DNA from: Brevibacterium pigmentatum
GTDB lineage: Bacteria > Actinomycetota > Actinomycetes > Actinomycetales > Brevibacteriaceae
Assembly (NCBI RefSeq): GCF_011617465.1
Contig: NZ_CP050153.1
Coordinates: 620,001-684,000, forward strand
Direction of reading: 5' to 3'
Length of the DNA: 64,000 nt
Shown: positions 44,968 through 63,047 of the stretch, one piece after another
Numbering within the stretch: the stretch's first letter is position 1
Layout: each line of letters starts with the position of its first letter
Notes under the pieces: generated by a model
What the model saw: the letters and a program-made list of their open reading frames with translations, nothing else
What the model was told of the DNA's origin: nothing
Database searches by the model: none
Position numbers and translations under genes: made by a program

Positions 44968-45143
44968 TATATCTCGTTGCCCCGCCGGAAACGAGGTTCA
45001 CGGAACACCGTTTCCACCGGGTCTGACCAGGACAAACACGGTTTGATCCAAGCGTCAGGACACCGGGTGGGTGACACATAATAGGAACTGATACCCCCAG
45101 TGAACACGCTCGTTTTTCGGGTGGTGGTGATGGGTGTGTGTTT

Positions 45144-45167
45144 GTGGTTTGAGAATCCAATAGCGTG
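45144..45167 (+). promoter_or_regulatory. rrn leader element (boxA-like, antitermination or processing)
   Basis: GTGGTTTGAGAATCCAATAG lies in the leader before 16S, and a near copy lies in the 16S-23S spacer at 47177. Conserved TTTGAGAA elements placed before both 16S and 23S are typical of actinobacterial rrn antitermination/processing regions. The role is taken from that knowledge. Confidence 0.5.
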
Positions 45168-45381
45168 TTTGTTTGAACAAGTTGTGATGCCAGAACATTT
45201 ATTATTTCTGGTAAGACAATCACCTGATCGAACAGTATTTCACTCCTGGTGGGTGGTTCTTCGCCGAACCGCCAACCGTTTTGTGGGGTGAGTGTGTTTG
45301 GTCGGGATATTTTTTGATGAGCCGGTCTGTCACCCCGTGACGATCGGCTGTCTTGCTGGGATTCATTCGTAACATAATTTT

Positions 45382-50440
<5,059 letters not shown>

Positions 50441-50617
50441 TTTTCATGGGGTTGGTGTGTGCGAGAAAGTGTTTTGCTCGCTGGCTAGGTTTTTAGTGAT
50501 GGCTTGATTGTTCGCCCTGATGGGGTGGGCATGTTGCATGTTTGGTGTTCGCGTTCGCTGTGCGGTTCTTGGACCACTACCACCCAAACGTTGTTTGGGT
50601 GTGGTGGTTTGTTGGTT

Positions 50618-50737
50618 TTGCGGTGGTGATAGTGGTGGGGAAACGCCCGGTTAACCGTTCCGATCCCGGTAGCTAAGCCCATTCGCGCTGATGGTACTGC
50701 AACTTGGTGGTTGTGGGAGAGTAAGTGACTGCCGCAA
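50618..50737 (+). rRNA. rrf: 5S ribosomal RNA, copy 1
   Basis: 120 bases, with GGGGAAACGCCCGGTTAACC, TCCGATCCCGGTAGCTAAGC and the terminal stem TTGCGG/CCGCAA defining both ends. Confidence 0.93.
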
Positions 50738-50748
50738 TATTTTTTGGG

Positions 50749-50792
50749 GTGATGGCCTCGTTCGATCCTTTTGGGTTGGGCGGGGCCATCAC
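50749..50792 (+). terminator. rrn terminator, copy 1
   Basis: GTGATGGCC (50749-50757) pairs with GGCCATCAC (50784-50792) just after 5S; a T-run lies between the 5S end and the stem. Confidence 0.7.
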
Positions 50793-50906
50793 TGTATTCA
50801 TAGTGGTCGTGTGGGGCTATCCGGAGGATCCGGGTTCGCTGAGACGCAGAGACCTCACTGGGCGTATTGAACCAGCTGCTGCTCGATTTTGGCCTCGGAA
50901 CCTTCA

Positions 50907-50935
50907 TTGCCTGTCAATGTAATGGCGCGTATCCT
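50907..50935 (+). promoter_or_regulatory. hipBA promoter
   Basis: TTGCCT at 50907-50912 and TATCCT at 50930-50935 with an ideal 17-base spacing, 49 bases before the hipB ATG. TATCC here and GGGTATA 12 bases later form an imperfect inverted pair that may be a HipB site, by analogy with the TATCC-GGATA operators of E. coli HipB. Confidence 0.6.
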
Positions 50936-50984
50936 AGTCGTTAAACGGGTATATGGCTCGTATAGCAGTCGTAAAGGACGAATG

Positions 50985-51278
50985 ATGAGCGTGACTCGCC
51001 AGGTTGATCGTCGCCTCGCCGAGATCGGAGCATCGATCCGGCGCTGGCGGCTTATGCAATCGCTCAAGGCTGTCGAAGTCGCTGAGCGGGCAGGTATCTC
51101 TCGGTCGACGTTGCAGAAGGTTGAACGCGGCGACGCCGGCGTCTCGATCGGCGCAGTTATGTCGGTGATGCAGGCGCTGGGTCAGTTGGATCATGTGTCC
51201 GCTTCGTTTGATCCTCTGAGCACCGATGTCGGCAGGCTTCGTTCGGCTTCGTCGCTTCCTGACAGAGTCCGTCGATGA
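50985..51278 (+). CDS. hipB: HipB-like antitoxin, XRE-family HTH
   Basis: DNA-binding antitoxin of 97 aa. The HTH runs from ASIRRWRLMQSLKAVEVAER to GISRSTLQKVERGD, a standard Cro/CI fold. The C-terminal 25 residues are polar and may contact HipA. The ATG pair at 50982/50985 leaves the start uncertain by one codon; AAAGGA 6 bases before 50985 favours the second. It overlaps hipA by 4 bases. It should neutralise HipA and repress the operon. The module lies between two rrn operons. Confidence 0.88.
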   Translation: MSVTRQVDRRLAEIGASIRRWRLMQSLKAVEVAERAGISRSTLQKVERGDAGVSIGAVMSVMQALGQLDHVSASFDPLSTDVGRLRSASSLPDRVRR

Positions 51279-52516
51279 GTGAGCAGGTCCGTGTTGAGAT
51301 CGACCACCGTGGAACCCCGGTGTTCGTCGGCACTGCCTATTTCCACATCGCACGGGGACAGATCTCCACGACGTTCAAATACTCCGATGAGTACGCAAGT
51401 GCCAGATGGTCCTATTCCATCGATCCGGAACTCCCGTTGTCGACGGCTCCGTTCAATGTTCCTGGACTGCCGGGCGCATTCTCTGACTGTTCCCCTGACC
51501 GATGGGGGCGCAATCTCGTTACGAAGGAGCATCGTCGGGAAGTCGCTGAAGGGATCATCCGTGACCGCCACCTGACAGACGTCGACTTCCTGCTTGGCGT
51601 CAGCGACCATACCCGGCAGGGGGCTCTGCGTTTTCGTCGAGATGCGAGTGGCTCCTTCCTCAGCCCCGCCAGCCGTGTTCCGAAGCTGCTGTCCCTGCCG
51701 GAACTGCAAAGGGCCGCAGATGGGGCCGCTGAGGGGTCTGGCAAGGCCGTGAAGCGCCTCCTCGACGCAGGGACGGGGTCTCTGGGCGGAGCCCGTCCGA
51801 AAGCTTCTGTGGCAGATGATGAAGGACGACTGCTCATAGCGAAGTTCTCCCGTCCCGACGAGGAAAGAGACGTCATTGCTTGGGAGAGCGTCACCCTCGA
51901 GCTGGCCCGTAAAGCTGGTATCGATGCCGCGGAATCGCGCCTGTTGAACATCGACGAGAGGCCCGTCCTGCTTCTTGAGAGGTTCGACCGTGCTGAGGAT
52001 CATCGAGTCGGGTACATGAGCGCGATGACTGCAACTGGACGTCGAGACGGAGAAGCCGGTGACTATCTGGATGTGGTCGAAGCGATCGAGGACCATAGCC
52101 GACGGTGGCGGGATGACTGTGCTGAACTCTTTCGCCGTGTGGCATTCTCAGTTGCAATGCACAATACGGACGATCATCTGCGCAATCATGGCTTCATCCG
52201 TTCGGACGCAGGATGGCAGCTGAGTCCAGCCTTCGACATCAATCCGGAACCGGTAGCCGCGGTCGAACGTCAGACTGCGATCAACGGCGTTGTTGCAGCG
52301 GAGAATGAGGCTGAGGCGCTGCGCGAATTCGCTTCCCTCTGCCATTTGGCGAAGCCGGCCGCCATCTCGGTGCTCACAGAGGTCGTGGACGCGGTCTCCG
52401 GATGGAAGTCCCTGGCCGCCCGTCGGGGGATAGGAAGTTCAGAGATCGCCGAGATGGGTTGTGTCATCGACGTTCAGTGCGCGCGCCTGCAGTCTGTCAT
52501 CGATCAATGCCGTTGA
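51275..52516 (+). CDS. hipA: HipA-family serine/threonine kinase toxin
   Basis: Protein kinase of 413 aa that in known systems phosphorylates aminoacyl-tRNA synthetases such as GltX and triggers dormancy. Kinase elements are intact: the Gly-rich loop GTGSLGGARPKA (about 167-178) with Ser169 as possible autophosphorylation site, the ATP-binding Lys190 in LLIAKFSRP, the catalytic loop HNTDDHLRNH (Asp299, Asn304) and the metal Asp321 in SPAFDINP. The N-terminal subdomain (GAFSDCSPDRWGRNLV) is typical. The start overlaps hipB (ATGA). Length is close to E. coli HipA (440 aa). No disabling lesion is seen. Sequence unrelated to the rrn repeat resumes on both sides of the pair. Confidence 0.92.
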   Translation: MSEQVRVEIDHRGTPVFVGTAYFHIARGQISTTFKYSDEYASARWSYSIDPELPLSTAPFNVPGLPGAFSDCSPDRWGRNLVTKEHRREVAEGIIRDRHLTDVDFLLGVSDHTRQGALRFRRDASGSFLSPASRVPKLLSLPELQRAADGAAEGSGKAVKRLLDAGTGSLGGARPKASVADDEGRLLIAKFSRPDEERDVIAWESVTLELARKAGIDAAESRLLNIDERPVLLLERFDRAEDHRVGYMSAMTATGRRDGEAGDYLDVVEAIEDHSRRWRDDCAELFRRVAFSVAMHNTDDHLRNHGFIRSDAGWQLSPAFDINPEPVAAVERQTAINGVVAAENEAEALREFASLCHLAKPAAISVLTEVVDAVSGWKSLAARRGIGSSEIAEMGCVIDVQCARLQSVIDQCR

Positions 52517-52638
52517 TGCCCGACGGATATGGCTTGTAACGGCACGAGGCGCGTCTCGGCGGCAGGGCTCTCTTAAGGATGGATTCGGGTACTACAGGCT
52601 GTGTGGTGGGTGTCACGTGGGAAAGTTGGTTTTGGATT

Positions 52639-52667
52639 TGCGTGGTCGGGTTTGCCTGGTCTAGAGT
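52639..52667 (+). promoter_or_regulatory. rrn promoter, copy 2
   Basis: The same TTGCGT-18-TAGAGT arrangement as copy 1, inside the repeat. The leader up to about 53081 differs from copy 1 by three or four substitutions. The leader element is at about 52844-52867. Between the hipA stop (52516) and the repeat start (52602) nothing else is seen. Confidence 0.5.
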
Positions 52668-53081
52668 TATATCTCGTTGCCCCGCCGGAAACCAGGTTCA
52701 CGGAACACCGTTTCCACTGGGTCTGACCAGGACAAACACGGTTTGATCCAAGAGTCAGGACACCGGGTGGGTGACACATAATAGGAACTGATACCCCCAG
52801 TGAACACGCTCGTTTTTCGGGTGGTGGTGATGGGTGTGTGTTTGTGGTTTGAGAATCCAATAGCGTGTTTGTTTGAACAAGTTGTGATGCCAGAACATTT
52901 ATTATTTCTGGTAAGACAATCACCTGATCGAACAGTATTTCACTCCTGGTGGGTGGTTCTTCGCCGAACCGCCAACCGTTTTGTGGGGTGAGTGTGTTTG
53001 GTCGGGATATTTTTTGATGAGCCGGTCTGTCACCCCGTGACGATCGGCTGTCTTGCTGGGATTCATTCGTAACATAATTTT

Positions 53082-58142
<5,061 letters not shown>

Positions 58143-58319
58143 TTTTCATGGGGTTGGTGTGTGCGAGAAAGTGTTTTGCTCGCTGGCTAGGTTTTTAGTG
58201 ATGGCTTGATTGTTCGCCCTGATGGGGTGGGCATGTTGCATGTTTGGTGTTCGCGTTCGCTGTGCGGTTCTTGGACCATTACCACCCAAACGTTGTTTGG
58301 GTGTGGTGGTTTGTTGGTT

Positions 58320-58439
58320 TTGCGGTGGTGATAGTGGTGGGGAAACGCCCGGTTAACCGTTCCGATCCCGGTAGCTAAGCCCATTCGCGCTGATGGTACT
58401 GCAACTTGGTGGTTGTGGGAGAGTAAGTGACTGCCGCAA
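58320..58439 (+). rRNA. rrf: 5S ribosomal RNA, copy 2
   Basis: 120 bases, identical in all visible blocks to copy 1, with terminal stem TTGCGG/CCGCAA. Confidence 0.93.
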
Positions 58440-58451
58440 TATTTTTTTGGG

Positions 58452-58495
58452 GTGATGGCCTCGTTCGATCCTGTTGGGTTGGGCGGGGCCATCAC
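58452..58495 (+). terminator. rrn terminator, copy 2
   Basis: GTGATGGCC and GGCCATCAC stem as in copy 1, with one base changed in the loop (CCTGTTGGG for CCTTTTGGG). Confidence 0.7.
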
Positions 58496-58510
58496 TGTAT
58501 TCACCGGTTA

Positions 58511-58572
58511 TTGCTACCTGGCGGGGGTGTTGCTACCTGGCGCGGGGTTGCTGCGCCCCCGCCACGTAGCAA
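58511..58572 (+). repeat. Hairpin between rrn terminator and IS element
   Basis: TTGCTACCTGGCGGGGG (58511-58527) and CCCCCGCCACGTAGCAA (58556-58572) form a 17-bp inverted repeat with one mismatch. A further partial direct copy (TTGCTACCTGGCG) lies between them at 58530-58542. It begins right after the rrn repeat ends. It may be an extra terminator shielding the IS from rRNA transcription, or part of the mobile DNA. Confidence 0.6.
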
Positions 58573-58671
58573 ACAGGGAGAACGGTGGGCCCTGAGACGC
58601 CCGGGACTGATGCAGGGTTTGGGGACATCTGATCTGGCTTGTTCACAGGCAAGCCTGGAAGGATTGACACC

Positions 58672-58980
58672 ATGCCACAGCCCTATCCGAAAGAGTTCCG
58701 CGACGACGTCGTCCGCGTCGCCTTGAACCGCGACGAGAAGACCACGATCGCCCAGATCGCCAAGGACTTCGGCGTCCACGAAGGCACCATCGCGAAATGG
58801 CTCCGCCAAGCAGACATCGATGCCGGCAACAAGCCCGGAAACACCACGGACGAGTCCGCCGAGCTGCGCGAGCTGCGACGTCGAACCCGTCTGCTCGAAC
58901 AGGAGAACGAGGTCCTGCGCAGGGCTGCCGCCTACCTGTCGCAGGCGAATCTGCCGTCAAAAGGCTCTACCCGCTCGTGA
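58672..58980 (+). CDS. IS3-family transposase OrfA (HTH, leucine-zipper)
   Basis: DNA-binding part of the transposase, 102 aa. The N-terminal HTH_Tnp_1-type domain is FRDDVVRVALNRDEKTTIAQ followed by IAKDFGVHEGTIAKWLRQ. A C-terminal leucine-zipper stretch (SAELRELRRRTRLLEQENEV) should mediate oligomerisation. The start is ATG 58672, opening MPQPYPKEF; an in-frame ATG at 58639 is less likely. The stop TGA 58978-58980 overlaps GTG 58977 of OrfB. The A-run in TCAAAAGG at 58957-58964 may allow a -1 frameshift to make OrfAB. Confidence 0.88.
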   Translation: MPQPYPKEFRDDVVRVALNRDEKTTIAQIAKDFGVHEGTIAKWLRQADIDAGNKPGNTTDESAELRELRRRTRLLEQENEVLRRAAAYLSQANLPSKGSTRS

Positions 58981-59864
58981 GAGAGCTCGCCGCCGACGGG
59001 ATCCCCGTGGCGGTGTCGTGCCGGGTTCTCAAGCTCTCCCGCCAGCCCTACTACCGATGGCTGGCGGCCCCTGTCCCCGAAGCCGAGGTGAATGAGGCGT
59101 ATCGGGCCAACGCCCTCTTCGACGCCCACCGAGACGACCCCGAGTTCGGGTACCGGTATCTTGCCGACGAAGCTGAGATCGCCGGCGAGCCCATGGCGGT
59201 ACGCACCGCATGGCGGCTGTGCTCGGATAACGCCTGGTTCTCGGTCTTCGGCAAGGCCCGGGCCAAGAATGGGAAGAAGCCCGGCCCACCTGTTCACGAC
59301 GACTTGTGTGTCGTTACCGACGCCGATGGGCGCACCCGCCACGAGTTCCGGGCCGATGGACCGAATCAGCTGTGGCTAACCGATATCACTGAGCATCGCA
59401 CCGATGAGGGCAAGCTGTACATGTGCGCGATCAAGGATATCTACTCCTCGCGGATCGTCGGCTACTCCATCGGGGCCCGAATGAAGGCGCGCTTGGCCGT
59501 TGATGCCCTCGAGATGGCTGTGGCCCGTCGCGGTGGTGACGTGGCCGGATGCGTGGTCCATAGCGATCGCGGCAGCCAATTCCGGTCGAAGAAATTCACC
59601 CGCGCATTGGCCCGCCACGGCATCGTCGGGTCAATGGGCCGCGTCGGCGCGGCTGGCGATAATGCGGCTATGGAGAGCTTCTTCGCTCTGTTGCAGAGGA
59701 ATGTCCTCGACCGTCGCCGGTGGGCGAGCCGAGAGCAGTTGAGGCTCGCGATCGTGACGTGGATTGAGCGGACGTATCACCGACGTCGGCGGCAAGCTCG
59801 GTTGGGTCGTTTGACACCTGTTGAGTACGAAACAATTATTGAGTCACCTGCAGTCGCAGCGTGA
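58977..59864 (+). CDS. IS3-family transposase OrfB (DDE integrase core)
   Basis: Catalytic part of the transposase, about 295 aa from GTG 58977. The HTH_21-like region (AYRANALFDAHRDDPEFGYR) is followed by the rve core. The DDE triad is readable: Asp in LWLTDITEH, Asp in VVHSDRGSQFRSKKF, and Glu in GDNAAMESFFALLQRNV. The frame is also open upstream to 58797 in the -1 phase relative to OrfA, as needed for an OrfAB fusion. The C-terminus ends LTPVEYETI, normal for the family. It appears intact. Confidence 0.9.
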   Translation: MRELAADGIPVAVSCRVLKLSRQPYYRWLAAPVPEAEVNEAYRANALFDAHRDDPEFGYRYLADEAEIAGEPMAVRTAWRLCSDNAWFSVFGKARAKNGKKPGPPVHDDLCVVTDADGRTRHEFRADGPNQLWLTDITEHRTDEGKLYMCAIKDIYSSRIVGYSIGARMKARLAVDALEMAVARRGGDVAGCVVHSDRGSQFRSKKFTRALARHGIVGSMGRVGAAGDNAAMESFFALLQRNVLDRRRWASREQLRLAIVTWIERTYHRRRRQARLGRLTPVEYETIIESPAVAA

Positions 59865-59926
59865 CACCCCGATTGTCACCTCTCTCTGCACCAGTCCCCC
59901 CCCTGAACCGTTGAATGCCGATGAAT

Positions 59927-59962
59927 CGTTTGGGGCCCCGCCAGCAGGCGGGGCCCCAAACG
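59927..59962. terminator. Bidirectional terminator between IS element and DUF6882-like gene
   Basis: A perfect 16-bp stem: CGTTTGGGGCCCCGCC at 59927-59942, loop AGCA, complement at 59947-59962. It lies after the minus-strand gene and after the IS. Confidence 0.82.
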
Positions 59963-59993
59963 TTCGGTACGGGCCAGGCGGCTCAGCGGCGCG

Positions 59994-61097
59994 TCAGCGA
60001 CCGAACAGCTTCGAGAACAGCCCCTTCTTCTTAGGCTTGGCCTCCTCGGCAGGCTCTTCCTCGGCCGGAGTCGCTGCTTCAGCGGGCTGAACTGATTCGT
60101 CAGCGCGCGGCTGCTCGTTTTCCGGCTGTTTCTGCTCGTGTGAAGCGTCTGCAGCCTCTGCCGCAGGTTCGTCTGGCTTGGGCTCGGCAACCGGGATCGC
60201 CTCTGCTGCGGGTTCTTCGACCGGCTGAGGTTCTGTCCGGGACGGTTCGTCGGTCGGAGTCGGCGCGGGGGCCGAAGGCGTCGGCACAGCAGGTGCGGCA
60301 GTTTCCTCCGCGGCAGGGGCGGAAGCCGAACCAGACGTACGGGAGGCGGTGGCCGCCTCGGCGGGGGTACCTGTGGACTCCGCGGCGGCAGCGAACTGCT
60401 CGGCGGCTTCGCCCTCGAGCGGCGCATTGAGGTCGCAGTTGGAGATGCGACGCTGATCGTCGAAGGACAGATCTGCGGACCCGTCGGCGAACAGCATCCG
60501 CAGGCCGCCCTCCGGCAATTCTGCCGTCGGAATGCCTCGCTTGGCGACGTACGACTCGATCGCCGCTCGGTGATCGGTCACCGTCGTCTGCGTCAGCCCC
60601 TGCATGAGTGCACGCACCGAGACCTTGACCTGCGGGGCGGGTAGCGCGATCTCGGCAGCATCGACGAGCAACCAGACCGTTGTGCCGGCGCCGGCCGCGG
60701 CAGGGTAGTGGGCCCACTTGTGCGTGGCCTCTTTAGCCGCCAGAGTCAGACGCAGAGCGAGCTCCTCGTCGAGGGAGAGCTCAGGGGTCGTGAGCTCGCT
60801 GACCTCCTCAGCGGCACCGAACTTGCGCACCTCGTGGGAGAGTCCGACGATGGCATCCGGGAAGTCATTGACGTTCTCCCAGCCCCACAGCCACGTCTTC
60901 TCCCGGTCGGACTCCGAACCGAGCAGATGCGGTCGGGTGCGCAGGACGGCACCGTCAGCTGGTGTGAACGTCAGATGCGGGTCGGAGCTGAAGTCGACTT
61001 CCCACTCCGCGTCGGCGATGAGCGCACCGAAATGCGTCTGCACCTCCGTCGAATAGAAGACGGCGCGATTGACCAGGTCCTGCAGAGTTGAGCTCAT
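59994..61097 (-). CDS. DUF6882-like protein with long disordered tail
   Basis: Protein of 367 aa with no signal peptide. The N-terminal 220 residues form an ordered domain (DLVNRAVFYSTEVQTHFGAL, then EKTWLWGWENVNDFP, and EATHKWAHYPAAAGAGTTVW), resembling the DUF6882 family of unknown function. Residues about 235-355 are Pro/Ala/Glu/Thr-rich with no predicted structure and contain a GCCGCCTCGGCG motif on the plus strand near 60352. The last 12 residues, KKKGLFSKLFGR, are a short basic amphipathic segment of a kind that can bind membranes or partner proteins. TACGCT lies 7 bases before ATG 61097 on the minus strand, suggesting a leaderless mRNA. The function is unknown. Confidence 0.75.
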   Translation of the reverse strand: MSSTLQDLVNRAVFYSTEVQTHFGALIADAEWEVDFSSDPHLTFTPADGAVLRTRPHLLGSESDREKTWLWGWENVNDFPDAIVGLSHEVRKFGAAEEVSELTTPELSLDEELALRLTLAAKEATHKWAHYPAAAGAGTTVWLLVDAAEIALPAPQVKVSVRALMQGLTQTTVTDHRAAIESYVAKRGIPTAELPEGGLRMLFADGSADLSFDDQRRISNCDLNAPLEGEAAEQFAAAAESTGTPAEAATASRTSGSASAPAAEETAAPAVPTPSAPAPTPTDEPSRTEPQPVEEPAAEAIPVAEPKPDEPAAEAADASHEQKQPENEQPRADESVQPAEAATPAEEEPAEEAKPKKKGLFSKLFGR

Positions 61098-61104
61098 GGT
61101 TTCA

Positions 61105-61110
61105 AGCGTA
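61105..61110 (-). promoter_or_regulatory. -10 box for leaderless DUF6882-like gene
   Basis: On the minus strand TACGCT, 7 bases, then ATG 61097. No SD is present. Confidence 0.45.
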
Positions 61111-61312
61111 TGCGGGAGCGCCCGAGAATCGAGGAGGCACGCGGTGCGAGGCCCGTGTCAGTGCCTCATGGTGAAGTAGAGGTCTGAGTTTGAAGGCACG
61201 ATCTGCCGCCCGATCGTCTATCTCTGAGCGGAGAATCCATGTAAGATTGCCTGTTGCGCTTCGCAACTCTCACGACTCCAATGTCAGCCACTCTTCACTC
61301 AGGACGTTCAAC

Positions 61313-63046
61313 GTGGCATTACTCCGCCTGTCCCTGAAATACGCCAAAAACTATTGGCCGTTCATCATTCTGGTCGTCATCCTGCAGCTGGCTTCGACCA
61401 TCGCAGCGCTGTACCTGCCCAGCCTCAACGCTCGGATCATCGACGAAGGTGTGGCCAAGGGAGACACCGATTTCATCTGGTCGACGGGCATGACGATGCT
61501 GCTCGTCTGCCTCGTGCAGGTCATCACCGCGATCACCGCGATCTACTTCGGCGCCCGCACGGGAATGGGCGTCGGCCGCGACCTCCGCCGAGCCATCTAC
61601 CGGCAGGTCGACGACCTGTCGATGCTCGAAGTCGGAAAGTTCGGATCCGCCACCCTCATCACCCGCAACACCAACGACGTCCAACAGGTGCAGATGCTGG
61701 TGCTCATGACCCTGAACTTCATGGTCTCGACCCCGATCATGTGCATCGGTGGCATCATCATGGCCCTGCGGGAAGACGCAGGGCTGTCTTGGCTGGTGTG
61801 GGTCTCCGTGCCGGTTCTCTTCATCGTCGTCGCCATCCTCGTCTGCCTCCTTATGCCGCTGTTCCGTCGCATGCAGGACCAGGTCGACGACATCAACGGT
61901 GTTCTGCGCGAGCAGATCACCGGCATCCGCGTGATCCGCGCCTTCGTCCGCGAACCGTTCGAAACCGACCGCTATGCCGATGCCAACCGTGCTCTGACCG
62001 AAACCTCGGTCAAGGTCGGCAACCTGTTCGTGCTCATGTTCCCCGCCATCATGATGATCCTCCACCTCGCGACTGCGGCCGTCCTGTGGTTCGGCGGTCA
62101 CCGCGTCGACGCCGGACAGATGGAAGTGGGGTCGCTGACCGCGTTCCTGCAGTACCTGCTGCAGATCCTCGTGGCCGTGATGATGGGCGTCTTCATGATG
62201 ATGATGATTCCGCGCGCCGTCGTCTGCGCCGAACGTATCGCAGAGGTCCTCGACACCCGCAGCACGATGAACATCCCGGCCGGCGTCATGGAGATGCCCA
62301 GCCGCGGGGAGCTCGAATTCCGCAAGGTCACCTTCGGATACCCCGGCGCCGAGGTGCCTGTCATCGAAGGGCTCAACTTCACTGCCCAGCCCGGAACGAC
62401 CACCGCGATCATCGGATCGACGGGTTCCGGCAAGTCGACGATCGTCAACCTCATCCCCAGACTCATCGACCCGCAGGAAGGCGAGATCCTCATCGACGGA
62501 AACCCCGTCACCGAGTTCAACCGCCACCAGCTGGCCCAGCTCATCGGTCTGGTGCCGCAGAAGCCGTACCTGTTCTCCGGCACGATCGCCTCGAACCTGC
62601 GCTTCGGCAACGAGGACGCCACAGATGACGAGCTGTGGGAGGCGCTGCGCATCGCTCAGGCCGACGACTTCGTGACCGAGAAGGACAGCCAACTCGAGGA
62701 ACGCGTCGCCCAGGGAGGCACGAACTACTCCGGTGGGCAGCGTCAGCGCCTCTGCATCGCCAGAGCCCTGACGGTGAAGCCGCAGATCTATGTCTTCGAC
62801 GATTCGTTCTCCGCTCTCGACGTCGCCACCGACGCACGGCTGCGGGCGGCCCTCGACGAATCGACGGGGGATGCCACCGTCATCGTCGTCGCCCAACGCG
62901 TGTCGACGATCCGGGACGCCGATCAGATCATCGTGCTCGAGGCCGGGAAGATCGTCGGCCGCGGCACCCACGAGGAACTCGCCGAGGCGAACCCGACCTA
63001 CCGCGAGATCATCGAATCCCAGCTGACCACGGAAGAGGTGAACTGA
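61313..63046 (+). CDS. ABC exporter half-transporter, subunit 1 (BmrC/YheI-like)
   Basis: Fused membrane and ATPase protein of 577 aa. The N-terminal ABC_membrane domain has six TM helices. TM1 is in YWPFIILVVILQLASTIAAL, with LYLPSLNARIIDEGVAKGD typical of the heterodimeric BmrCD/YheIH/LmrCD branch. The ATPase has Walker A GSTGSGKST, signature YSGGQRQRLCIARAL and Walker B IYVFDDSFSALD. Asp rather than Glu follows the Walker B Asp (FDDSF), the mark of a degenerate site in heterodimeric exporters. The start is GTG 61313 with AGGA about 9 bases upstream; the frame from 61190 is open but unsupported. The second subunit starts 1 base after the stop. The likely role is multidrug or lipid export. 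Confidence 0.9.
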   Translation: MALLRLSLKYAKNYWPFIILVVILQLASTIAALYLPSLNARIIDEGVAKGDTDFIWSTGMTMLLVCLVQVITAITAIYFGARTGMGVGRDLRRAIYRQVDDLSMLEVGKFGSATLITRNTNDVQQVQMLVLMTLNFMVSTPIMCIGGIIMALREDAGLSWLVWVSVPVLFIVVAILVCLLMPLFRRMQDQVDDINGVLREQITGIRVIRAFVREPFETDRYADANRALTETSVKVGNLFVLMFPAIMMILHLATAAVLWFGGHRVDAGQMEVGSLTAFLQYLLQILVAVMMGVFMMMMIPRAVVCAERIAEVLDTRSTMNIPAGVMEMPSRGELEFRKVTFGYPGAEVPVIEGLNFTAQPGTTTAIIGSTGSGKSTIVNLIPRLIDPQEGEILIDGNPVTEFNRHQLAQLIGLVPQKPYLFSGTIASNLRFGNEDATDDELWEALRIAQADDFVTEKDSQLEERVAQGGTNYSGGQRQRLCIARALTVKPQIYVFDDSFSALDVATDARLRAALDESTGDATVIVVAQRVSTIRDADQIIVLEAGKIVGRGTHEELAEANPTYREIIESQLTTEEVN

Positions 63047-63047
63047 C

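Larger units (their letters stand above)
58603..59898 (+). mobile_element. IS3-family insertion sequence
   Basis: Two overlapping transposase frames are flanked by imperfect terminal inverted repeats: GGGACTGATGCAGGGTTTGG reading in from 58603, and GGGACTGGTGCAGAGAGAGG reading in from 59898 on the other strand. The matching core is GGGACTGnTGCAG. The exact ends are uncertain because a C-run (59896-59903) follows the right repeat and no clear target duplication is seen. Both frames are complete, so the element may be active. It sits immediately after the second rrn operon. Confidence 0.82.
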
